From Glebionis coronaria (Eukaryota > Streptophyta > Magnoliopsida > Asterales > Asteraceae), in the NCBI GenBank assembly GCA_025667525.1, contig CM046876.1, positions 25,817,224 to 25,881,223 of the forward strand: a stretch of DNA of 64,000 nucleotides, written 5' to 3'. This document shows, piece by piece, positions 1 through 10,064 of the stretch. The notes under the pieces are model-generated. The model ran no database searches. It was not told the DNA's origin and worked only from the letters and a program-made list of their open reading frames with translations. Within the stretch, counting starts at the first letter, position 1. Every line of letters begins with the position of its first letter. Made by a program: the position numbers and the translations under genes.

Positions 1-1763
1 CATAATATATAACTCTCATTTATAATTATTATTAGTAACTAGTGGGTTTTATATAATATATTTTATTATATACTTTTTATTTTACAAAATCTGATCCTAA
101 ATATTCAGTCCACTAAAACATCCATATCTAGAGTTCTATAAGGAGATAGAACCCCAAATCTTTATAGCAGAAACTACATGATATGTGCTTTATTTAACTC
201 TTTTATAGCTACTGATGAATCAGCTTCTAAGTATTTTAATAAATTCGTCCAAAACACTCTATGCAGATTTGTACTCCAATATTATTTTGATCATATCTCA
301 CTCATTTTAAGGATTCCATTGTATGGCCAACTCTCACATGTGTATAAGCCATATACCTTACTGTATATTAAATAATATGTGCCATTTTAACAAGTTATCA
401 TATGGTTATTCTCTGTTTTATAAAGCCTACACTTTTAATCATGATTTTATCATTCTTTTATATAGCTCTTAATCATTTTAATCAAGTTTATCAACACATG
501 ATCCCCACACAATATTTTTATCATCATATATCATCATATACATATACATCAAGAAAGAAAATATAATTTACATTTACAAAAATAACAAGGAAATGGGAAG
601 GATGATCTTGTTACCACCAAGATAACTGATAAAGTGCTATCTCACTTTTAGCAAGCTTCATTTCTCAATTCCAAATACGATTACTACGATAGGAAACTGA
701 TTAATTTGGCTTCTTCAATCCAACGGGTGATACTAATAGCCTCTTTTCTTATTTGTATATTAAAAACTAATCAATCATAGAATCGTCTTTCGAATATTAC
801 TTCTCATTTACTATTTGTAATTGCAGGATTGCAGCCACATTATCGTTAATCATTCGTCTCACATATTCAGGGTTAAGGTATAGTCATATCAGAAAACATT
901 CGTCACATATGTATATGGATACATATAAATATTTATCGAACACAAGGTATATCTTTTGGGTTTATTTGGTAGGGTATAGGGGAAACATAATATATTGATT
1001 ATCATTCATATCTGAGGATAATAAATCCAACTATGAAACATAGTTCCAAAGTTTACAACAGATTTATAAAGATATGACTCATGCATAATCGTAACATAAT
1101 TTGATATGCAACAACTTGTCTTATATAATAGTCAAGCATACCATATATCTTCTTAAGTCTTTCTTCCAAATTTCTGGTTATAGTCAACTGATAATTCGCT
1201 TTATCATCGAAGATAATGATAATTCCAAAAATATATACTTTATCAAGTATATGCTTTCTTCTTGAACTAACGTAATTTAAATTATACTCATTTATGAGAA
1301 AATCAAGAAATAGGGGTTTCTTATTTCTCAAAAATAAATATGAAACGACAAGATGAGAAACACAACTTTTATTTATTAACAACTTGTCTTGTATAAACTT
1401 ACAGGACAAGCTTCTTTGTTAATATAAAAGTAAAGACATAAAGTTGAAAGCATTCAAAACTTCTTGTCTAATGCATTCATCCTTTTTGCAAATCTTCTTC
1501 TATCTTCTTTTAATCTCGTTGTATGACTCCTCGGCCTTTCCTATGTCTTTTAGTATCTTCAATACGCTAGGGATGAAGTTATCTAAACAGGGTAGGATAT
1601 CTTGTAGGTATTTTTAGGTAAATATTCAAATATGGGTAATGGTAAATTTATAGGGTGAGGTGATAGATAAATTTGAAGCCGCGGTCATAAATCTATTTCT
1701 TCTTTATATGCTCGTATAACTTTCATATAGAGGTTATCATCAAAAGGCAAAACGTCTATTAGG
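1..1763 (-). other. Interior remnant of an older retrotransposon, no intact gene
   Basis: No complete gene is visible in this AT-rich stretch. On the minus strand, short open tracts appear at about 1470-1763 and 1053-1409, interrupted by stops, which looks like a decayed coding region. Together with 13018-13381 it would form one continuous stretch before the Tekay insertion. The right part of that stretch carries a minus-strand PBS and LTR start, so I infer this is internal DNA of an older minus-strand LTR element. The proteins in these tracts match nothing I recognise, so a host exon is also possible. Confidence 0.35.
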
Positions 1764-1768
1764 ATTTT
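1764..1768. repeat. Target site duplication of the Tekay element, left copy
   Basis: ATTTT directly precedes the TG of the left LTR. The identical ATTTT follows the CA of the right LTR at 13018-13022. A perfect 5-bp duplication is the signature of LTR-retrotransposon integration and fixes both element ends. Confidence 0.93.
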
Positions 1769-4718
1769 TGTAACACCCCATTTTGATAATGGAAATGTCA
1801 CATGCAATTATGGCGTGTCATCAAAGCATACAAGGAAAAATGTCTAAACATTACTTGACCAAAAAGGGAAATACCGGAATCAAACATCGGTAGTCCAAAT
1901 GTAAAGCTCATCACACACAAACATAGTATAATAAAGGAAAGGACTAAACAACGTCCATAGCAAATGTATCATAAGAAAGGAAATGCATAAAGTAAAGAAG
2001 GCTAGACAGCTTCCAGTCCATATGCACGTACTCTTAGTGTCTACGAGCATCCCTGAGTACCTGCCGTTTTGGGAACATAGAAAAGGAAAACGGCTGAGCA
2101 AATACGCTCAGTGCACGGATGTACAATAAAGCATGAATAGGATAAGCATATAACATATAACAGCGGAAGAAAACTAAGTCCCGAGTAACCTGGTTAAGTC
2201 TTAATAAATCTGGTTTTATAGTTTGAAAGTCTTATGTTTATCTTATAAAAACTGTTTGTCATATTTTACCATTAGCCAATATAGGTCATGAAAATCCACC
2301 GTGCATGAATACTTGGAGGGGTGACCTCATCATGCAAATTAGAGGGGCTGCCTCTAATTTAATATACTGGTTTTTGGGTAGGAGGGATCAGCTCCTTGTG
2401 AAGGATGCAAGGCACACACCACATTCACCATGAAATCCTGACTAAAAACATGTAACTAGGATGAACCCATACGCCCCACATGATAAATATAATATAAATG
2501 GCCAAAAGCTGAAGGGACGCCACGAGCAATCACTCCGCCGTGGTGAAGTCATAACATCAGTGCCTCTAATGTTATGGTTATGGTACCTCCATAACTAGGT
2601 GAAGCTGGTCATGCATGTATATGGCTATAGGTAATCTTAACTAAACATAAGCAATCAAACACGTAACTTATACTACGGGAAAACAGTTGGCTGCATACGG
2701 GGAATCCTAATAAGGAAAGAATGTCCATACTGAAAGGACGGGAATCCGTACCTTATGTCCGATGAACGAAGAAGATGAACTGAGAGAAATCCTACTTCCG
2801 AATCACTAGTGCTACATAAATACATACATGAATAAGTATCTGCTTACTAAATACGTAGTTGGTTTTATGTCATGTCTTAGCTTATTTTATGTGTTCTTAC
2901 CATGTTTTACTGTTTTAAGTCTTAAACCGTGTTTATCTTATATTCTGTTTAATCTGATAAATTATTTCTGGTATTTCATGTGTTATTATACTTACTGTGT
3001 AATAATAACTAACTTTCCAAAAAAAGCAGGTTTCCTAAAATAGAAAGTTTCCAAAAATAGAAAGTTTCTAAAAATAGAAAGTTACCAAAAATAGAAAGTT
3101 TCCAAAAATAGAAAGTTTCCAAAAATAGATTTACTGATTAAAATAGACAAGTTTCTAAAAATAGAAAGTTTCCATAAATAGATCAGCTGCCTTAATTAAA
3201 TAAGTTTCCATAAATAGATTAGCTGCCTGAAATAAATAAGTTTCTAAAAAATAGAAGGTTTCCATAAACAGATTAGCTGCCTTATTTAATTAAGTTTCTA
3301 AAAATATAAAGTTTCCATAATTAGAAATAAGCTGGTTAAATAAGCTAAGTATATAAGCCTAAGTGTTTTCATGATTATTTTCTAAGTCATATAATATAAT
3401 GTATAGTTTAATAATTATTTCATGTAATTAAATTAAACTATAGGTTAAAATATTTAATTAAAGTATAACATGTTTTTAATTAAATAAGTTAAATACTTAG
3501 GTTAAAATATGTATTATTATATATTAATAATATAACCTAAGTCATGTTAATTAATTAATTATAATCATGGTTTTTAGATAATTAATTAATTATAAGTCTA
3601 AAATATAAAATACTTAGGTTAATTAATTTCATGATTATTAATAATTAAAATAACCTAAGTCATGTTATTAAATTAATCATGTCATTTTATTAATTTAATT
3701 TTTAACATAAGATCATAAAACATAAAAACTAAACATACACCATGAACCGGATCTAGAATCAAAACCTTGAACCGGACATGAAATCGACACCGTACCCCGA
3801 ACCAAATCGGGGTACCCCGTGTCTTGATGCTGCCGTGGGACCCACACCCACCAACCGAGACCATATGGTCTTGGTGGTGGTCGGATGGCCAAATCGAAAC
3901 CCCCTTCGGGTTCGGTGTAGGCCGCGGCTAAAACAAACACCCCTTAAAACCATACTTTTGATTTAATTAAACCTTAATTCATGTTAGATCCATGTTTATT
4001 TATTAGGTTTTTGTAAAAAACATAACATGTTCTTGATTTATTAAAAGATCAAATCAAAAGAAAAAGTTTAAAAAGGATTTACCGAATTCGTGGATCAAAA
4101 GGACGAAGAACAAACACGATCACCAACTAATAATCCAAGATCCAAGATCAACAACCACCTCCTTGTGGTGTTTTTAGGGTGGCGGCACAAAAAGAAAAAG
4201 CGAAGGAGGGTTTTAGGTTTTTGCTAAAATCTTCTGTAATTGTAAAAATGAGTAATGAAAAATCCTTTTTCCCTTTTAGTAAAATTTGACAAATGGGCTT
4301 GGCCCATTTGTCCCTTGTAGCCGCGGGTAGGGGGCCCCACTTGGGGTACCCGTACCTTTTTCCGTGTCTCGGTGTTAAGTTATACGTTCGTGATTATTTG
4401 TGTTCGCGTTTTAAGTGTTCTCGTTACGTAATTATCGTGATCTAATATATTTAATTACGCTCGTAATAAATATATATACGTAATTAATAATAGTTCGTGT
4501 TTAATTACGTTCATGATTTCATGATCGCATGTTCGTGATTAATTATTGTCAAATAATTATTACGTGCTCGTGCGTAGTAAATACTTATCGTGTTCTAACA
4601 CGTACATAATACGTAAAATCCTAACACGTAATCGTAACCATGCTATATTAGGAAAGTTTAAATCTAGTACGTACGATCTTAAGGGTACTATTCATGGTAA
4701 AAGCATGCGGGTTTTACA
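1769..4718 (-). repeat. Tekay 3' LTR (left copy)
   Basis: Starts TGTAACACCCC and ends TTTTACA. It contains a degenerate 17-bp tandem array (about 3010-3330). It also has a locally GC-rich block (about 3780-3930) with the palindrome GACCATATGGTC. Short open frames across that GC-rich block occur identically in both LTRs and are not genes. It pairs with 10065-13017. Confidence 0.93.
3010..3330. repeat. Degenerate short tandem repeat inside the Tekay left LTR
   Basis: About a dozen or more units of a roughly 17-bp motif of the form GTTTCCAAAAATAGAAA run head to tail, decaying towards the right end into versions interrupted by AGATTAGCTGCCTG. The same array sits at the equivalent place in the other LTR (11307-11625), so it is part of the LTR and predates this insertion. 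Confidence 0.85.
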
Positions 4719-4732
4719 ACTCTTCCCCCCTA
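4719..4732 (-). other. Polypurine tract of the Tekay element
   Basis: Directly inside the left LTR the plus strand reads ACTCTTCCCCCCT. On the element's strand this is AGGGGGGAAGAGT, a classic polypurine tract priming plus-strand DNA synthesis next to the 3' LTR. Confidence 0.88.
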
Positions 4733-4794
4733 AAAAGAATAATTCGTCCCCGAATTATAGATAAAGTAATCTGAAAAGAAGAACATACCCGAAT

Positions 4795-7700
4795 TCAAAA
4801 TATGAAATGAGGGTAAGAAACCCGGATAGACTCCTCTGTTTCCCAAGTGGCTTCCCGCTCGGTATGATCCCTCCATAGAATTTTGACGAATGGAATCGTC
4901 TTCTTTCTCATGACTCGTTCTTGTCTGTCAAGAACTCGTTCGGGTTCTTCTATAAAAGTGAGATCTTCACGTATCTGTTCTAGTGGATACTGAACCATGT
5001 GAAGAGGATGATACTGGTACCCTCTGAGTAAGGACACATGAAACACATTGTGCACATGCGAGAGCTGCGGAGGTAACGCCAATCGGTAAGATACTTCACC
5101 GACTCGTTCAATGATATCAAACGGTCCGATGAAACGAGGACTGAGTTTCCCTTTAATCCCGAAGCGTCTAACACCACGTGCCGGCGAAACCTTAAGGAAG
5201 ACGTGATCTCCTACGTTAAAGTGTATATCCCTACGATGCTTATCGGCGTAACTCTTCTGACGTGACCGTGCCTCCTGAATTTTCTGCTTAGCTACTGCGA
5301 TCTTCTCATTGGTCATCTCTATGATTTCCGGTCCTTCAAGTGTTCGCTCACCAACCTGATCCCAGCAGATTGGGGCGCGACACTTTCTGCCATACAACAT
5401 CTCAAATGGAGCACACTTGATACTTGCGTGCCAACTGTTCTTGTATGCAAATTCCACCAAACAGATGTAATCATCCCAATCACCCGTCCATTCCAACGCA
5501 CATGACCTCAACATATCTTCCAATGTCGGAATGGTTCGCTCCGACTATCCGTCCGTTTGAGGATGAAAAGCCGTGCTAAGCTTAAGTTGTGTACCCCAAG
5601 CTTTCTGCAGACTTTTCCAAAAGCGCGAAGTGAATCGAGGATCTCTGTCTGAGACGATGCTGGATGGTGCATCGTGGAGTCTCATGATCTCTCGTCTGTA
5701 CGTATCTGCGAGTTTACTTACCGGATCTTCCTTGCGGATCGGTAAGAAATGAGCTGATTTGGTAAGTCGATCAACGATAACCCAGATTGCATCGTGCTTC
5801 CTCTTAGTAGGCGGAAGACCAGTAACAAAATCCATGGTGATTTTGTCCCACTTCCACTATGGAATATCTAACGGTTGAAGGAGACCGCCAGATCGCTGAT
5901 GCTCGATCTTAACCTGCTGGCAGGTAAGACATTTGGAGACGTGAGTGGCCACATCCTGTTTCATACCACTCCACCAAAAGTACTGCTTGATGTCATGGTA
6001 CATCTTAGTCGAACCAGGATGTATAGAGAATGGGGAGCTATGAGCTTCAGCTAACAAAGCTTCCCGGAGTTCTTGGTCATCAGGAACACAAAGTCTCGTG
6101 CCCTACCATACGATACCATCTGCATCTACTCTGAATTCTGTCTGCTTCTCCAAATTCTGTACTATCGCCCAGATTTCTCCGTCATCCTTCTAAGCTTCCT
6201 TGATCTTAGATAGTAACTCGGGTTCTACTCTAAGATTAGGCCAGTAACCGTGCTGTCCACGTACCATGATCTCGATGTCTAGTCGCTCCAAGTCTCTAAT
6301 GATTTCCTCTTCGATTTTAATGTCGTTGATCATTCCGGACTTCCTGCTAAGAGCATCTGCTACTACATTTGCCTTTCCCGGATGATATTGTAGATTAATG
6401 TCATAATCTTTCAACAGCTCTAACCATCTCCTCTGCCTCATGTTCAATTCACGCTGAGTGAAGATATACTTCAAGCTCTTGTGGTCCGTGAAAATGTCAC
6501 ATGATTCTCCATATAAGTAGTGCCTCCATATCTTTAATGCAAACACTACTGCAGCAAGTTCCAGGTCATGCGTGGGGTAATTTTCTTCATAAGGCTTAAG
6601 CTGCCGTGAAGCGTACGCGATCACTTTCCCATGTTGCATGAGAACACAGCCAAGTCCCTTCCCCGATGCATCGCTATAGATTTGAAATCCACCCGTACCA
6701 GATGGTAGAGTAAGAATAGGTGCAGATACTAGCTTCTGCTTCAGGTCTTCAAAGCTCTTCTCTCGATCTTCATTCCAGACGAATTTCTCCCATTTCCGCA
6801 TCAGTTTGGTCAATGGTAGTGTTAGGAGGTAAAAGTTCTCCACGAACCTACGGTAATAGCGAGCTAAGCCTAAGAAACTGCGGACTTCCTTCTCTGATGT
6901 CGGCCTTGGCCACTTAGTAATGGCCTCAACCTTTGCTGGATCCATAGTGATTCCTTCTGCTGATACAATGTGACCTAAGAATGCCACCTTGTCTAACCAG
7001 AACTCGTACTTGGAGAATTTAGCATACAGCTGCTTCTGGCAAAGAATCTGTAGTACTGTACGAAGATGGTCTTCGTGTTCCTCCTTGGATTTTGAGAAAA
7101 TCAGGATGTCATCGATGAAGACAATGACGAACTTGTCCAGAAATTCATGGAAGATTATGTTCATCAAATCCATGAACACTGCTGGAGCATTTGTCAGGCC
7201 AAATGGCATAACTACAAAGTCGTAGTGACCATAACGGGTACGAAAGGAAGTCTTAGCGATGTCCTGCTCCTTGACCCGTAGATGATGATAGCCTGACCTA
7301 AGATCAATCTTGGAGAAGTGTTTGGCCCCTTGGAGTTGGTCAAACAGATCATCAATGCGTGGCAGTGGATATCTATTCCGAATGGTAATCTTGTTGAGCT
7401 CGCGATAGTCTATACAAAGACGCATACTGCCGTCCTTCTTCTTAACAAACAAGACCGGTGCGCCCCATGGAGATGCGCTCGGTCGAATGAAACCTCGTTC
7501 AAGAAGTTCTTGCAGTTGATCCTTCAGCTCCTTCAGCTCTATGGGAGCCATGTTATAAGGAGCCTTGGAGATTGGTTCAGCTCCTGGAACCAGCTCGATA
7601 CTGAATTCCACTTCTCGTGCAGGTGGTATGCCCGGAAGTTCTGCTGGAAAAACATCTTGGAATTCCGACACGATAGGTTGATCCTGAATCGATGGGGATT

Positions 7701-8350
7701 CAGCATCCATGTCGTGAACCGTAGCTAGATAACCCTCGCAGCCATGTGACAGTAGTGCACGCGCTTGCAGGGTAGATATGATTTGTACAGACCGTCCGGG
7801 TATGAACCCATTATTAATGTACTCTGGTGCATTAACATCATCGAAGATAACTCGATATGACTGGCATTCTATGGTAGCATGATGCTTGGATAGCCAATCC
7901 ATACCAAAAATCATGTCGAAGTCATTCATGTCCAGCGGAAGTGCGTCGACAGGTCGAACCTTATCGTCAAACTCTAGGGGAAGACTCTTGTATACATGGG
8001 TGATTAATACAGAGTCCCTCAAAGGCGTGGAAATAGTAAGCCTATTTTCTAGTGGCAAGGGAGGCATCCTAATGTTCTTAGCATAATCAGTAGAAATAAC
8101 CGAGTGAGTAGCACCCGTATCGAAAAGAACACACGCAGCTTGACCATACATATACAAGATTCCATTGATGGTACCTGTAGACTTGTTAGCCTGGTCTCGA
8201 GATGTCGTGTAGACACGCCCGGTAGTAGGAGGCGGCTTGGTATCAGCATGTCCAGATGTACCCTCCATCTCGCCCTTACGGCAATCCTTCATAATATGGC
8301 CAGGAAGACCACACTTGAAGCACGCATCAGTATTACGGCGACATGGTCCT
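4795..8350 (-). pseudogene. Tekay pol: protease, RT, RNase H, integrase, chromodomain (broken)
   Basis: One minus-strand frame runs from the CCHC zinc knuckle at about 8285-8325 to a stop at 4795. Visible domains are an aspartic protease (FDTGATHS), RT with FIDDILIF catalytic box, RNase H (YSDASG), integrase HHCC finger (about 5930-6030), an integrase core with its conserved Asp residues, and a C-terminal chromodomain-like part (WRDHTEREATWE). Four in-frame TAG stops, at 6190-6192, 6103-6105, 5857-5859 and 5545-5547, cut the integrase half. Upstream of the knuckle, near 8345, one base appears lost and the frame shifts. The first stop still leaves a 700-residue open frame containing protease, RT and RNase H. 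No further frameshift is visible between the four stops. Confidence 0.9.
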
Positions 8351-8421
8351 GGTGCCTACGGTGGCAAGTAGTGCAAAGAGGATGAGTGTATCCTCCAGCA
8401 GGTGCTCTGGCTGGCTGGGAA

Positions 8422-9596
8422 CCTGATGAAACATTTTACATAAGACATGGTAATTGGGTACAAAGGACAAAGCGGATAATCGTAAGATTGAATACCAGTG
8501 ATAGCTGGACGGCTAGGCTGCGAACCTCTTTGGTTCTGGTCCCTACCGTTTCCATGGTTCCTGGTAGAAGTTTTGCTAATGTGTCAGAATATGAGTTATA
8601 ACATGGAAACATAAGGAAATGCGTAAGTATTAGGACCTGCTGTTGTTGGAGTGCCCAGCGTTGTTACGGTAATTATCATTACCGCCATGCCTATCCGTAG
8701 CAGAACGGTCGTTAGTCTGACCGTTTCCCTTGGGCTGATGAGGCTGCTGCTGAGTAGCCGACTGAGACCGGTCCCTAGTTTTCTGCCTGAAAGATACATT
8801 TAAAGAGATGAATAATTGACATATGGAAGGTATACGGATTGGTCACCACTTGAATACGAATGTTTTACCTCTTGTCGGGTCTTTCAGCTTCCCCGAACTC
8901 ATCTCTCTCCTGCAGCATCTCTAGTTTTCGTGCTGCATCGGCCACTTGTGCTACAGTGTTGAACGTAGCACACACCAGATTGTTTGCGACCGATGTGCGA
9001 AGAGCCCATCTAAAGTGATGTGCCTGCTCTTCAGGAGTACCTGCTGCCGCACCAAGGAAACCAGCTAAGCGAAGAAAGCGCTGCATAAACTCGTTGCTAT
9101 TCTCCCCAGCTCTCTGTCGGGTCCCATGGTACTCTCTCTTGAGCTTGTCCTGCTCAGCCTTGGGAAAGAACTGCTCCATCACCCTGTCCTTGAACTGAGT
9201 CCAAGTCAAACCAGCAACCCACTCGTCACCACCTTCAGACTGCATCAATGCTAACCACCAGTTTAGCACATCGCCTTCGAATCGATAGCATGCCAACCTC
9301 ACCTTGTATGCGGGGTCACAGCCCATAGCATTGAAAATCTTCTCGATGTGAGCCAACCAGCTTTCAGCAGCGCTGGGGCTATCTGTCTTCTCAAAAGCTC
9401 GAGGGCGGAGCTTGTTGAATCTCTCCAGCCATACTGCTAATGTCACTGGAGGAGGAGGAGGAGGTGCCTGATTATGCTGCTGATTGTTGGTAGCTTGAAC
9501 TTCAGCCCTGATGTCATTCCTCAGTTGAGGAAGCAAAGCTTGCATGGCAGCCTGAATTGCAGCATTGAGCTGCTCCTGTTCGTGTGTGAGAACCAT
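8422..9596 (-). pseudogene. Tekay gag (capsid and nucleocapsid), with two apparent introns
   Basis: The likely start is the ATG at 9596 (MVLTHEQEQ), because upstream in-frame codons translate a TA microsatellite. A retrotransposon Gag (capsid) domain covers about residues 45-230 (WLERFNKLRP, then AESWLAHIEKIF, FKDRVMEQFF, ANNLVCATF). The open frame stops at TAA at about 8867. That TAA lies in a GTAAAAC splice-donor-like sequence. Removing 8787-8868 (82 nt) and 8561-8636 (76 nt), both GT..AG, reopens the same frame into a Gln/Asn/Ser/Gly-rich linker that leads towards the zinc knuckle. A third break near 8423-8468 is not explained. Whether these are real introns or small insertions is inference. 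Confidence 0.75.
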
Positions 9597-9643
9597 CTGA
9601 CAGTATAACATAAAACATATGATTAAACAGATCAAAACACAAA

Positions 9644-9669
9644 ATATATATATATATATATATATATAC
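9644..9669. repeat. TA dinucleotide microsatellite in the Tekay leader
   Basis: About 13 TA units lie just upstream of the gag start, between gag and the PBS. The rest of 9670-10047 is the untranslated leader, with no other feature seen. Confidence 0.9.
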
Positions 9670-10047
9670 ATGAAAAAAAAAATTATACTAAAATTTCACG
9701 AGAAAATTTTTATGCAAGAAAATTTTTTGTATGAATGCATGATGCAGTTCTATGAAAACTTTTGTATGCTCGAGAGTGAACGCCTCGTGTCAGTTCACCC
9801 AAAACAAAACACATAGCGAGGGGACGCCTATGGGTCGGTCCCAAATCTAAAAGTTTCGATAAAACACATGCGACTAAATAGGGCCAGTCCTGTACCAACC
9901 ATTACTTAGTCAAAAATCTGCGACAATGACATGTATATGTATGCTTAAAAATGATGAATGCATGAAAACAACTGTCAGTTCTAGGAAGACCGTAGTGACT
10001 ACCCACTAATCACAGGTCATATTTGAGAGCCTACAGGTCGAAGCCTT

Positions 10048-10060
10048 GGCTCTGATACCA
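10048..10060 (-). other. Primer binding site of the Tekay element (tRNA-iMet type)
   Basis: On the element strand it reads TGGTATCAGAGCC, four bases inside the 5' LTR. This is the common plant PBS complementary to the 3' end of initiator methionine tRNA. Confidence 0.93.
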
Positions 10061-10064
10061 TAAT

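Noticed and set aside
1053..1409. A 118-residue minus-strand frame
   Set aside because: Ile/Leu/Tyr-rich composition of AT-rich DNA, no domain recognised; kept only as part of the decayed interior of the older element.
3682..3966. Overlapping open frames on both strands in the GC-rich block of the Tekay LTR
   Set aside because: They are repeated exactly in the other LTR (11979-12263), have no domain and exist because the block is GC-rich.
8423..8468. A third possible intron in the Tekay gag just before the zinc knuckle
   Set aside because: A GT..AG pair would restore the frame, but 46 nt is shorter than functional plant introns usually are and the donor is poor; a small indel or insertion is as likely.
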